Positions 45,223-53,471 of a stretch of DNA of 53,490 nucleotides are shown here, piece after piece. A program made the translations under genes and the position numbers. The first letter of the stretch is position 1, and each line of letters opens with the position of its first letter. Origin of the DNA: Streptomyces novaecaesareae (GTDB lineage: Bacteria; Actinomycetota; Actinomycetes; Streptomycetales; Streptomycetaceae). The DNA lies in NCBI RefSeq assembly GCF_000716875.1, contig NZ_JNWQ01000048.1, positions 1 to 53,490 on the forward strand. Reading direction: 5' to 3'. The notes beneath the pieces are model-generated. The model was not told the DNA's origin. It ran no database searches and worked only from the letters and a program-made list of their open reading frames with translations.

Positions 45223-46143
45223 ATGGGCCGACGAGACCTCGTACTCCTGACCGATCACAGCTCGACCGAGGGCAGCCGGGAGGTACTCGCCACCGCCGCG
45301 CGGACGCTGACCGGCCGGGAGTCGGTACACCTGGACGCCCGGCACTTCATGACCGGCGGCGGTGGCCGGATCGAGGCCGACGACGCGGGCGGGATCCGGC
45401 TGCTGGCGGACGGCCGGGCCGTGGCCGCCGATGCCGTGGTCGTCTACGAGATCCCGCCGCACCGGCGCCGGGAGTTCGAGGACTGCCAGCGGCTGCTGCG
45501 CAAGTACGGTGCCCGCTCGCTCGGCACGGACGCGGAGGCGTGGCGGGCGGCCACCGAGAAGGACGCCACCGTCGCCCGGTTCCGCCGGGACGGTGTCCCG
45601 CAGATGCCCAGCGTCGCGCTGTCCCGGCCGAGCCCGCAGACCGCCGCCGAGGCCTTCGAGCGGCTCGGCGGAGACGTCTGGGCCCGGCCCTGCGTCGGGA
45701 TGGGCGGCGGCGACGTCTTCCACGTCACCACCCACGCCCAACTCCAGGCCGCCGCGAGCCACTACGCGGGGACGGGGGCGGACTGGCTGATCGCCCGCGA
45801 CGCCCGGAACTTCCTCCCGGACGGCCGCCGCCACCAGTACCGGGTGGTGGTGCTGCACGGCCGGGTGGTGCGTGTGGTCGAGCACGTCCAGGCGGACCCG
45901 GACGCGCCCTGCAACGAGAGCCGCGGCGCCGTGTCCACCCTGTTGGACGGCAGCGAACTGCCGGACGGTCTCGCCGAGTTGGCGATCGCCGCAGCTGTGT
46001 CCCTGGGGCTCGACCTCGCGGGCGTGGACCTCGCCGCGGAGAGCGGCGGCGTGGTCTTCGAGGTCAACGTCCACCCCGCGTTCGGTCGGCGCGCCCTGGA
46101 GCAGGTGGCGATCCCGTACGTCGCCGCGCACCTCGACGGGTAG
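45223..46143 (+). CDS. ATP-grasp domain protein
   Basis: 306 residues from ATG 45223; ATG 45169 in frame would add 18 residues and the ribosome site is weak for both. ATP-grasp features: WRAATEKDATVARFRRDGVP, the glycine loop WARPCVGMGGGDVF, ATP/Mg residues in YRVVVLHGRVVRVVEHV and the terminal VVFEVNVHPAFG with Glu/Asn metal ligands. It resembles RimK- or glutathione-synthetase-type ligases that join a carboxylate to an amine. Substrates unknown; no precursor peptide gene was found beside it. Confidence 0.78.
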   Translation: MGRRDLVLLTDHSSTEGSREVLATAARTLTGRESVHLDARHFMTGGGGRIEADDAGGIRLLADGRAVAADAVVVYEIPPHRRREFEDCQRLLRKYGARSLGTDAEAWRAATEKDATVARFRRDGVPQMPSVALSRPSPQTAAEAFERLGGDVWARPCVGMGGGDVFHVTTHAQLQAAASHYAGTGADWLIARDARNFLPDGRRHQYRVVVLHGRVVRVVEHVQADPDAPCNESRGAVSTLLDGSELPDGLAELAIAAAVSLGLDLAGVDLAAESGGVVFEVNVHPAFGRRALEQVAIPYVAAHLDG

Positions 46144-46170
46144 CACCCGCGCCCGCCGGCGGGCACGGTC

Positions 46171-46240
46171 CGGAGCCGTCCAGCGCTGTCCAGCGCTGTC
46201 CGGAGCCGTCAGGAGCCGTCCAGCGCCGTCCAGCGCCGCC
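46171..46240. repeat. 10-base tandem repeat, 7 copies
   Basis: Decamers CGGAGCCGTC, CAGCGCTGTC, CAGCGCTGTC, CGGAGCCGTC, AGGAGCCGTC, CAGCGCCGTC, CAGCGCCGCC run without gaps, 28 bases after the ATP-grasp stop and before the convergent oxidoreductase stop. Confidence 0.85.
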
Positions 46241-46284
46241 CGGACCAGGGACGGTCCGGACGGCCTCGCGGCGCCGGTGCCCGT

Positions 46285-47619
46285 TCAGCCCCGCAGGACG
46301 GCGCCGAGCACCGATGGGCGGAACAGCAGCGACGGCGGCGCCACCAGGGACAGCACCTCGTGGAACGCCTCGGTGACCACCGGGTCGCGGGTGGCGCCGG
46401 CCAGCACCTTGTCCAGGAAGCGGTGCTGGAGCCTGAGCAGGGCGCCGGACGGTGCGCCCGTGGTGGTGTCGAAGCGGGCGTCCTCGGCGCAGGACATCAC
46501 CCACGGGTTCTTGGACGCCGTCGCGATGGCGCGCCGCGCCTCCCGGGCCGTGACATGTCCGATGCCGCCGTGCCGCAGTGCGGTGCGGCGCAGGGCCTGG
46601 GCGCAGAACAGGGCGACGGTGACTCCCTGGCCGTACACCGGGTTGAAGGTGCTCGCGGCGTCGCCGACGGCCACCAGGCCGTCGGGGCATGCGCGTTCGT
46701 AGTGGCGGCGCACGCCCGGGCCGGGGAGGAAACCGCGGACCTCGCCCGCCGGTTCGGCGTCCCGCAGGGCCTCGCGCAGGAGCGGATCGCGCAGCCCGGC
46801 CAGGTGCTTGGTGAACCCCTCCTCTCCCGGCTCGGGTTCGGCGCCGCGCATCCCGGCGAGGCTGACGATCCAGCGGTCGCCCTCGACCGGCAGCAGGACG
46901 CCCATCCGCGGCGCGTCCGGGGCCTTGGTCTGCAGGTAGACCGCCTGGCCGCCGAGGTCGGCCCCGGCCGGGCGGTGGAACAGCCGGGAGGAGTACGCGA
47001 CGCCCGCGTCCACCCGCTCCTCGGGCACCGGCCGGCAGCCGAGTTCCGCCAGCAACTTCGGCACCGCGGTCGAGCGGCCGGCCGCGTCGATCACCAACTC
47101 GGCCGCGATGTCGTGGGTTTCGCCGCGCTCCGGGCCACGCTCGCGGACCTTCACCCCGGTCACCGCTCCGGCGGACCCGAGCAGGCCGACCACGTCGGTG
47201 CCCTCCAGGAACTCGATCGAGGCCTCGGTGCGGACCCGGTCCAGAACGAGCTTGTCCAGCACCGGCCTGGTGCAGGAGAGGAAGGCCATCCGCGCCGGGT
47301 AGTCGGCCATCCACCCGGCGGAGCTGAGCCACTTGACCTCCGAGGTGGTCACCCGGAGCGCGCCCGCGGCCGTCAGCTCCGCCTTGATCCCGGGCATCAT
47401 CTCCTCCAGCGCCCGGTGCCCGGCCTCCAGCACCAGGTGCGCGTGCCGCCCCTGCGGCACCCCGGCCCGGAACGCCGCCTCCGCCGGGTACCGGTCCCGC
47501 TCCACCACGACGATCCGCTCGGCGAAGCCGCGCAGCGCCCATGCCGCCGCCAACCCGGCCAGCCCGCCGCCGATCACCACCGCAGTGCCCCGCCCCGGGG
47601 CCCTTTCCGAAGAAGTCAT
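46285..47619 (-). CDS. FAD-dependent oxidoreductase/monooxygenase
   Basis: 444 residues from ATG 47619. The N-terminal dinucleotide fold GGGLAGLAAAWALRG (17-31) ends with VVVERDRYP. GVPQGRHAHLVLEAGHRALEE is a hallmark of a geranylgeranyl-reductase-like/hydroxylase group. LVIDAAGRSTAVP and the GD motif VAVGDAASTFNPVYGQGVTVA complete the FAD site. It probably hydroxylates or epoxidises a lipid-like or polyketide substrate. It stands alone, convergent with the ATP-grasp gene. Confidence 0.88.
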   Translation of the reverse strand: MTSSERAPGRGTAVVIGGGLAGLAAAWALRGFAERIVVVERDRYPAEAAFRAGVPQGRHAHLVLEAGHRALEEMMPGIKAELTAAGALRVTTSEVKWLSSAGWMADYPARMAFLSCTRPVLDKLVLDRVRTEASIEFLEGTDVVGLLGSAGAVTGVKVRERGPERGETHDIAAELVIDAAGRSTAVPKLLAELGCRPVPEERVDAGVAYSSRLFHRPAGADLGGQAVYLQTKAPDAPRMGVLLPVEGDRWIVSLAGMRGAEPEPGEEGFTKHLAGLRDPLLREALRDAEPAGEVRGFLPGPGVRRHYERACPDGLVAVGDAASTFNPVYGQGVTVALFCAQALRRTALRHGGIGHVTAREARRAIATASKNPWVMSCAEDARFDTTTGAPSGALLRLQHRFLDKVLAGATRDPVVTEAFHEVLSLVAPPSLLFRPSVLGAVLRG

Positions 47620-48020
47620 GCCACGTAGCGTAGTGGCGTGGACGGCCCCCCGTAACGGCTTCACCTGGACGAACGCCGCTGCGCGGGACGGCCGTTGACG
47701 TGGGGTTCGGGACGTGGGGCGCGGGTCCAGGACACGGGCCGAGGGCCGGGGGGCGGACCCCGGGGGAGTGAGGCCGAGGCGGCCGCCGCCCGGCTCTGCC
47801 TGCCGGCCGTTCGCCGGGGGCGCTGACCTGCCGGGCGCCGGGAGGGCGCTAAGGAAGCGTCAAGAACGGTGCCCTGCGGTGTCAAGGAGGCGTCAGGGCG
47901 CACCTTGCCGCAGGTGGTGCGGCGCTAACGTCGCGCGGCGGAAGAAAGAAACGGTTCTGCGTTGGGGCTTCCGTCCGGAACCCCGGCAGGCCGTGCAACG
48001 GGGGAAAGGGACGTGCGGTC
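47620..48020. promoter_or_regulatory. Upstream region with 11-base-period direct repeats
   Basis: 401 bases. CGTCAAG at 47858, TGTCAAG at 47880 and CGTCAGG at 47891 are in the same direction, 22 and 11 bases apart, the register used by OmpR-type response regulators. They lie about 130-160 bases upstream of the membrane protein gene. Nothing coding seen. Confidence 0.45.
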
Positions 48021-49625
48021 ATGACGACCTCCATGGAGCGCGGGACGACCACGTCGAGGAGCTCGGAGAGCTCGGGGGAGGAGAGCTCGGGGGAGGGGAG
48101 CCCGGGGGAGGGGAGCTCGGGGGAGGGGAGCCCGGGGGAGGGGAGCCCGGCAGGGGAAGCGGACCCTGCCCCGGCCGAGCCGCCGAGTGCCCTGGCCCGC
48201 CTCGGCCGAGGCGTCCGAACGGTCGGCAGCAGGGCCCACTGGACCACCCCGCGCCTGGTGCGCGCCCTCACCGCGCTCAGCCTGGCCGCCCTGCTCGCCC
48301 TCGGGACCACCGCCACCGACGTGCTCGGCGGCGCCCGCGACGGCACCGACACCATCGGCCACCGGGCGGCCCCACAGGCCACCCGTGCCGCCGACCTCTA
48401 CTTCGCGCTCAGCGACATGGACGCCCAGGCCGCCAACCTGCTGCTGATCGGCGCCGACCCCGACTACACGGCGCTGCGCAGGCAGACCCTGGACACCTAC
48501 GAGCAGCGCCGCGCGCAGGCCGACGACGACCTCCAGCAGGCCGCCCAGGCGGCCGCCGACGACCCGGCCGGGCAGCGTGCCGTCCAGCTGGTGCTCGGCC
48601 GGCTCGGCAGCTACGAGGCCCTGGTGGCCCGGGCGCAGCTGCTGGAGGAACAGGCCAAGTCCCCGGCCGGACAGCCCTCGTCGGCCGCGCTGGAGACCTA
48701 CCGGCAGGCCACCGACCTGCTGCGCCAGCAACTGCTGCCCGCCGCCGACCAGGTCACCGTCGCCAACGAGGCCACCGTCGACCACGTCTACCAGCAGCAG
48801 CGCGACGCCCTGGGCAGCGGCTGGTGGTGGCTGCTCGTCGTCGGGCTGCTCGCCCTCGCCGCGCTGCTCGGCCTCCAGCGCGCCCTGGCCGTGCGCTACC
48901 ACCGGGTGGTCAACCCGGCGCTGGCCGCCGTCACCCTGCTGACCGGTGCGGTGCTGGTGACCGGGCTGGCCCTGGTGGGCCGCGCCGACGACCACCTGGT
49001 GACCGCCAAGAGCAACGCCTACGACTCGGTGATCGCGCTGAGCCGGGCCCGCGCCATCGCGTACGACATGAACGCCGACGAGAGCCGCTACCTGATCGAC
49101 CCGACCCGCGCCACCGTGTACGAGCAGGTCTTCCTGGAGCAGACCCAGGCGATCGCCCGCATCGAGGGCACCACCCTGGCCGGCTACAACGACCGACTGG
49201 CCGCCGCCGCCGATCGGCACCGCGCGGACCACGCGGTGGTCCCCTTCGGCGGCTACCTCGGCAGCGAGCTGCGCAACATCACCTTCGCGGGCGAACAGGA
49301 CGCCGCGGAGCGGGTGCTGGACACCTTCCAGCAGTACCAGCTGACCGACCGCAAGATCCGTGACCTGCGCACCGCGGGGAAGCTCAAGGAGGCGGTCACG
49401 CTCAACACCGGGCTCTCGAAGGGGCAGTCCAACTACGACTTCGAGCAGTTGGGCACCGCGATCGGCGACACCATCGCGATCAACGCCAGGGCGATGGACA
49501 CCGCGATCGCCGCGACCGACGACGACCTCGACGGCGGCACGGCGGCCCTGGCGGCGGGCGTGCTGGCGGTGGCGCTCGGCCTCACCGCGCTGGGCGTCCG
49601 GCCCCGGCTGCGCGAGTACCGGTAG
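48021..49625 (+). CDS. Four-helix membrane protein with large exposed domains, unknown function
   Basis: 534 residues from ATG 48021; ATG 48033 is possible. An acidic Ser/Gly/Glu repeat head (15-42) precedes helix 1 (ALTALSLAALLALGTTATDVL). An extracytoplasmic helical domain follows (105-265), then helices 2 and 3 (GWWWLLVVGLLALAALLGL and AAVTLLTGAVLVTGLALVG), a second exposed domain (330-500) and helix 4 (AALAAGVLAVALGLTALGV). The exposed halves are rich in Asp/Gln helices like sensory domains of chemoreceptor type. No catalytic motif seen. A hairpin follows the stop directly. Confidence 0.75.
   Translation: MTTSMERGTTTSRSSESSGEESSGEGSPGEGSSGEGSPGEGSPAGEADPAPAEPPSALARLGRGVRTVGSRAHWTTPRLVRALTALSLAALLALGTTATDVLGGARDGTDTIGHRAAPQATRAADLYFALSDMDAQAANLLLIGADPDYTALRRQTLDTYEQRRAQADDDLQQAAQAAADDPAGQRAVQLVLGRLGSYEALVARAQLLEEQAKSPAGQPSSAALETYRQATDLLRQQLLPAADQVTVANEATVDHVYQQQRDALGSGWWWLLVVGLLALAALLGLQRALAVRYHRVVNPALAAVTLLTGAVLVTGLALVGRADDHLVTAKSNAYDSVIALSRARAIAYDMNADESRYLIDPTRATVYEQVFLEQTQAIARIEGTTLAGYNDRLAAAADRHRADHAVVPFGGYLGSELRNITFAGEQDAAERVLDTFQQYQLTDRKIRDLRTAGKLKEAVTLNTGLSKGQSNYDFEQLGTAIGDTIAINARAMDTAIAATDDDLDGGTAALAAGVLAVALGLTALGVRPRLREYR
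48066..48155. repeat. 15-base coding repeat, 6 copies
   Basis: GAGAGCTCGGGGGAG-type units in frame, coding ESSGE/GSPGE pentapeptides near the N-terminus of the membrane protein. Slippage would change length without frame loss. Confidence 0.85.
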
Positions 49626-49654
49626 CCGTACGGTCCGACTTCAGGACCGTACGG
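49626..49654 (+). terminator. Hairpin directly after stop codon
   Basis: CCGTACGGTCC (49626-49636) pairs perfectly with GGACCGTACGG (49644-49654), 7-base loop, beginning at the base after the stop. Confidence 0.75.
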
Positions 49655-49673
49655 GCCGTACGGCCGACAGGCC

Positions 49674-50024
49674 CTAGCCGAGACGTTCGTATTCGGCGTC
49701 CGGGTCGCGTTGGAGCCGGTACTCGACGTGCAGTCGGACGGTTCCGTCCGGTCCGGCCAGCCCGGCGAGCGGGCCCCGGCCGGCCGGGAGCGGGCGCGGG
49801 TGCGGCCACTGCTGGGCGAGGACGGCGAGCGGGGTGCCGTCGGCGGCGCGTACCACCCAGGTGGCCCGGCCGCCGCCGATCTGCGGCAGCCAGATCCGGG
49901 GGAGGTCGAGGGCGAGGAGGGCGGCCGGGGTGTCGAGGCCGTCGGGCAGGTCGACCGTGGCGTGGTGCGGGGCGTCGACGTCGTCGCCGGCCGCGACGGA
50001 GTCCCGGGTGAGGTGGATGCGCAT
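49674..50024 (-). CDS. Small protein of unknown function
   Basis: 116 residues from ATG 50024. A beta-rich sequence: MRIHLTRDSVAAGDD, HATVDLPDGLDTPAALLAL, WLPQIGGGRATWVVRAADGTPLAVLAQQW and VRLHVEYRLQ. No signal or helix for a membrane. The family is not recognised. Third-position GC is typical for the window. Divergent from the XRE-cupin regulator. Confidence 0.68.
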   Translation of the reverse strand: MRIHLTRDSVAAGDDVDAPHHATVDLPDGLDTPAALLALDLPRIWLPQIGGGRATWVVRAADGTPLAVLAQQWPHPRPLPAGRGPLAGLAGPDGTVRLHVEYRLQRDPDAEYERLG

Positions 50025-50078
50025 GACGCGAGGATAGGGCCCCGGAGGACGGGCCTCCGGCCTCACCCGTGTGCCGGA

Positions 50079-50106
50079 TTGACAAGGGCCCTTGCCGTAG
50101 CGGCAA
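50079..50106 (+). promoter_or_regulatory. Overlapping palindromes over the XRE-cupin promoter
   Basis: CAAGGGCCCTTG (50083-50094) is a perfect 12-base palindrome. TTGCCG (50092-50097) and CGGCAA (50101-50106) form a second, overlapping dyad touching the ATG. TTGACA at 50079-50084 is a good -35. Autoregulation is likely. Confidence 0.6.
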
Positions 50107-50712
50107 ATGGCAGGCATGGTCGACGAAGAGTTCGAGAGCGTCCTCACCACGGTGGGCCCCCGGCTGCGCGCCCTGCGCCGGGAGCGTGGCACCACGCTCG
50201 CCAAACTGGCGGCCGTGACCGGGATCTCGCTCAGCACCCTGTCCCGGCTGGAGTCCGGGCAGCGCAAGCCGACCCTGGAACTGCTGCTGCCGCTGGCCCG
50301 GGAGTACCGGGTGCCGTTGGACGAACTGGTCGGCGCACCGGCGACCGGCGACCCGCGGATCCACCCGCGCCCGGTGACCAGGAACGGTCAGACGATCATC
50401 CCGCTCACCCGTCACCTGGGCGGGATGCACGCGTTCAAGCACATCGTGCCGCCGGGCCGGAACACCGAGCCCGAGCCGGAGTTGAAGGTGCACGAGGGCT
50501 ACGAGTGGCTGTACGTGCTGTCCGGCCGGCTGCGGCTGGTACTCGGTGCGCGCGACCTGGTGCTGACCGCCGGTGAGGCCGCCGAGTTCGACACCCGCAC
50601 CCCGCACGCGTTCGGCAACGCCGGCCCGCACCCGGTGGAGTTCCTCAGCCTGTTCGGCCCGCAGGGCGAGCGCATGCACGTCAGGGCGCGCCCGGGAACC
50701 TCTGTTCGGTAG
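50107..50712 (+). CDS. XRE-type regulator with cupin domain
   Basis: 201 residues. HTH_3 in residues 18-75 (LRALRRERGTTLAKLAAVTG, ISLSTLSRLESGQRKPTLEL) and a small-molecule cupin in 120-190 (HEGYEWLYVLSGRLRLVLG, EAAEFDTRTPHAFGN). ATG 50107 and ATG 50116 are both in frame and neither has a clear ribosome site; a -10-like GCAAAT at 50103 could make 50116 leaderless. Members sense small ligands and often repress metabolic or polyamine genes. It most likely binds the palindromes at its own start. Confidence 0.88.
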   Translation: MAGMVDEEFESVLTTVGPRLRALRRERGTTLAKLAAVTGISLSTLSRLESGQRKPTLELLLPLAREYRVPLDELVGAPATGDPRIHPRPVTRNGQTIIPLTRHLGGMHAFKHIVPPGRNTEPEPELKVHEGYEWLYVLSGRLRLVLGARDLVLTAGEAAEFDTRTPHAFGNAGPHPVEFLSLFGPQGERMHVRARPGTSVR

Positions 50713-50775
50713 GTTCGTTCCTGACAGGGGGTCTTCTACACGGCTCCCGTCGGGCCGTCGGGAGGGGCCGAGAAG

Positions 50776-51735
50776 ATGAGTGTGCAGCAGAGCACGGAGT
50801 CCGGCGAGAGTGACGAAGCCGGGGAAGGCCGGGCGGGTGCGGAGGCGAAGCGCCCGCGGAAGAAGCGCCCGTTCTGGCAGGAGCTGCCGATCCTGCTGGT
50901 GATCGCACTGCTGCTCTCGCTCGGCATCAAGACCTTCTTCGTGCAGGCCTTCTCCATCCCCTCCGGTTCGATGGAGCAGACCCTGGCGATCGGCGACCGG
51001 GTGCTGGTCGACAAGTTCACCCCGTGGTTCGGTGCGAAGCCCGAGCGCGGGGAGGTGGTGGTCTTCCGCGACCCGGGCGGCTGGCTGGAGAGCGTGCCGA
51101 CGAGCTCCGGCGACTCCTTCACGGGCGCCGTTCAGAAGGCGCTGAGTACCGTCGGCCTGATGCCCTCGGCGGACGAGAAGGACCTGATCAAGCGTGTGAT
51201 CGCGGTCGGCGGGGACACCGTCGTGTGCGAGGCGGGCGGCCCGGTGAAGGTCAACGGCGTCGCGCTGGACGAGCCGTACCTGTTCCCCGGCTCGACGCCC
51301 TGCGACAACGACCCGGTCGGCACCATCACCGTCCCCAAGGGCAAGCTCTGGGTGATGGGCGACCACCGCAACAACTCGCGGGACTCCCGCTGGCACCACA
51401 ACGAGACCGGCGACGGCTTCGTGCCGGTCGACAACGTGGTCGGCCGGGCCTTCGTGGTGGCGTGGCCGCTGTCGGACTGGTCCACCCTGCCCGTCCCGGA
51501 CACCTTCGACAAGGTGCCGGCCGGGGCGGCCGGGGCCGCCGGCGCGCCGTTCGAGGCGCCGCCGGCACCGGAGGCGCTCGCGCTGGCCGGCGTGCTGCCG
51601 GTCGCGTTGTGGCGGCGCCGGCGCTCGGCGGGCGGGGTTACGGCGGCTGGGGTTACGGCGGGCGGGGCCGAGGCGGGTGCGGCCGAGGTCGGCCAGGCAT
51701 CGGGCCGCGGGGCATCGGCGCGCAAGGGCAGGTGA
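50776..51735 (+). CDS. lepB: Type I signal peptidase
   Basis: 319 residues from ATG 50776, eight bases after GGAGGGG. A charged N-terminus leads to one helix (LPILLVIALLLSLGIKTFFV). Catalytic Ser65 is in IPSGSMEQTL and Lys139 in DLIKRVIAVGGD; the box E equivalent is GDHRNNSRDSR. It removes Sec and Tat signal peptides at the membrane outer face. The C-terminal 65 residues are an Ala/Gly-rich extension with a possible second helix (EALALAGVLPVALWRRRR) not needed for activity. Confidence 0.94.
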   Translation: MSVQQSTESGESDEAGEGRAGAEAKRPRKKRPFWQELPILLVIALLLSLGIKTFFVQAFSIPSGSMEQTLAIGDRVLVDKFTPWFGAKPERGEVVVFRDPGGWLESVPTSSGDSFTGAVQKALSTVGLMPSADEKDLIKRVIAVGGDTVVCEAGGPVKVNGVALDEPYLFPGSTPCDNDPVGTITVPKGKLWVMGDHRNNSRDSRWHHNETGDGFVPVDNVVGRAFVVAWPLSDWSTLPVPDTFDKVPAGAAGAAGAPFEAPPAPEALALAGVLPVALWRRRRSAGGVTAAGVTAGGAEAGAAEVGQASGRGASARKGR

Positions 51736-51748
51736 GCCCGAGGGGCCG

Positions 51749-51767
51749 GGCCCGGCCTGGCCGGGCC
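51749..51767 (+). terminator. Possible lepB terminator
   Basis: GGCCCGGCC (51749-51757) and GGCCGGGCC (51759-51767) lie 13 bases past the lepB stop. The spacer is a single base, so the folded loop must consume part of the arms. Confidence 0.4.
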
Positions 51768-51808
51768 GGGGCGGGTCGACCGGGTTCGACGGAACGCCCC
51801 CCGCCGTT

Positions 51809-51826
51809 CTCTACACGCCTGTAGAG
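51809..51826 (+). promoter_or_regulatory. Perfect CTCTACA/TGTAGAG operator-like dyad
   Basis: CTCTACA (51809-51815) and TGTAGAG (51820-51826), 4-base centre CGCC. TACA/TGTA half-sites recall BlaI/CopY-type operators, by resemblance only. It lies in the promoter zone of the small gene at 51913. Confidence 0.55.
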
Positions 51827-51912
51827 TTCCGGAGATGAGCTGTGCTCCTGGCCGTGCGGCCGGCCCTGACCGGGTGGCGGCGGCCGGGGCCGAACCGGGA
51901 GGCGGAGCCGTG

Positions 51913-52167
51913 ATGGAGAGTCAGTGCGGTCCCCGGGGCGCCGGGGAGACGGCGGGCCCGGCGGGCCGGGACGTCCGGTGGGTCTACCAGCCGGTCGAGG
52001 TGGACCTCGGCGACGGCACCTGGGCGCTCGGCCGGATCAGCGGCTGGTGGCAGGACGCGGCCGGCCGGCAGTGGTGCCGGCTGCGGGTCGGCCGCAGCGG
52101 GCAGCCCGCGTGCTGGCAGCGATTCGACCCCGCCCGGGTGCTGCTGCTGCCGGTCTCGGGCCTCTGA
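51913..52167 (+). CDS. Small conserved-looking protein
   Basis: 84 residues from ATG 51913, five bases after GGAG; an upstream in-frame ATG at 51835 has GGAG touching it and is less likely. The core VRWVYQPVEVDLGDGTWALG and RISGWWQDAAGRQWCRLRVG, ending CWQRFDPARVLLL, looks like a small beta-barrel rich in Trp. Function unknown. Confidence 0.7.
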   Translation: MESQCGPRGAGETAGPAGRDVRWVYQPVEVDLGDGTWALGRISGWWQDAAGRQWCRLRVGRSGQPACWQRFDPARVLLLPVSGL

Positions 52168-52263
52168 GCAGCCGCGTCGCAACTCCTTGGCGGAACCGTT
52201 CGGCGAGCCCTATCGTCCCTGGGAGCGACCGCCGACATGCCACTTTCAGCAACCGGGGACGAC

Positions 52264-52923
52264 GTGACTTCGGAGATCTACTTCAGCAGCAACTACCGCG
52301 ACCTGTGCGAGCAGTACGGCACCGGCGCGGGCTTCCAGTTCGAGTTCTACTGCTACCGCTGCTCGGACACCTGGCGATCGCCGTTCGAGGCGTTCCGGAC
52401 CGGTCAGATGGCCGGCTGGATAGGCAAGGGCGTCAGCGCCGCCTGGAACCTCATCGGCGGCAACGCCAACACCATCAGCAACGCCGCCGACGGCCTGGCC
52501 GGCCAGACCTGGGGCACCACGCGGGACGCCGCCTTCCAGCGCGCGATCGCCAACGCCCAGACGCACTTCAACCGTTGCGCCCGGTGCACCCACTACGTCT
52601 GCGGCCGCTGCTTCAACCCCGCCCAGGGCCTGTGCCACAACTGCGCCCCGGACACCGCGGCCGAGGCGATGGCGGCGCAGCACCGCGGCCTCAACGACGC
52701 GGTCAGCGACCGCGCGTACCAGGCCGGGCAGCAGTCGGGTGCCGAGTTCGACGTGAACGCGCCGCGCCAGCTGGTCTGCCCGCAGTGCCACACCGAGACG
52801 CACGGCACGCCGTTCTGCCCGGGCTGCGGGTACCGGCTGGCGCAGCCCGTCCAGTGCACGAGCTGCCACAAGGACGTTCCGGACGGCGCCGCGTTCTGCC
52901 CGTCCTGCGGGACGCGGCGCTGA
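52264..52923 (+). CDS. Zinc-ribbon protein
   Basis: 219 residues from GTG 52264 (ATG 52237 gives nine more). It opens VTSEIYFSSNYRDLCEQYG with CYRC at about 39-42, then a Gly/Ala-rich helical stretch, CARCTHYVCGRC and CHNC, and at the C-terminus two paired ribbons, CPQCH/CPGCG and CTSCHK/CPSCG. At least four zinc sites are possible. No membrane helix. Role unknown; such proteins usually act as adaptors or bind RNA or protein. Confidence 0.82.
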   Translation: MTSEIYFSSNYRDLCEQYGTGAGFQFEFYCYRCSDTWRSPFEAFRTGQMAGWIGKGVSAAWNLIGGNANTISNAADGLAGQTWGTTRDAAFQRAIANAQTHFNRCARCTHYVCGRCFNPAQGLCHNCAPDTAAEAMAAQHRGLNDAVSDRAYQAGQQSGAEFDVNAPRQLVCPQCHTETHGTPFCPGCGYRLAQPVQCTSCHKDVPDGAAFCPSCGTRR

Positions 52924-53061
52924 CGACGCCTCGGCCGGCGATGACTCGGCCGGTGATGCCTCGAAGGTGAGGGGCGGCGGGGCGCTTCCGGGATCGGTGG
53001 TCCGGGGGTGCCCCGCCGTTGCGCGTCGGCCTGCCGCTGCTCGGCCGCCGTCCGGAGGGGC

Positions 53062-53471
53062 TCAGCCGTACGAGAGGTTGGCGCAGGGGTCGTCGTCCGC
53101 CGAGCGGGCGGCGCCGCTGACGCTGGTGGGCAGCGGGGCCGGGGCGGCGGGGGCACCGGCGGCCGGGTTGGCGGCGGTCACGGCGACCGCGAAGTCGTGG
53201 CCGAGGACGACGCTGATGCCCCGGCCGCCGGGCTGGACGGTCGCGCCCGGGAACAGCTTGGCGACCGCCTCGGCGGAGGCGCGCTCGCCGGTGCCGTACT
53301 CGACGACGGTGGTGCCGCGGGGCTTTCCGGGCGCGTTGCCGACGGTGGTGACGGTGTAGCCGGCGCCCTTGACGGCCTCCGCGGCCTTGCCGCCGAGCCC
53401 GGCCTCGCCGGTGCCGTTGAGCACCGAGACCCTGACGTCGGCGGCCTTGGCGTCCGGGGCGGCGGTCGGGG
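53062..53471 (-). CDS. LytR_C-domain protein, 5' end missing
   Basis: The C-terminal part of a longer protein, cut by the contig end. It reads AAPDAKAADVRVSVLNGTGEAG, then AAEAVKGAGYTVTTVGNAPG, TTVVEYGTGERASAEAVAKL and a DDPCANLSYG tail: the LytR_C (cell-envelope-related C-terminal) domain. Upstream would be a membrane helix or a LytR-CpsA-Psr domain. The last 19 bases of the window are adapter, so coding sequence can be read only to 53471. Confidence 0.82.

Noticed and set aside
45223..46143. Graspetide (omega-ester RiPP) cluster around the ATP-grasp gene
   Set aside because: No precursor peptide with repeated acidic/Thr core was found in 44996-45222 or 46144-46284, and the methyltransferase is not adjacent in the usual order.
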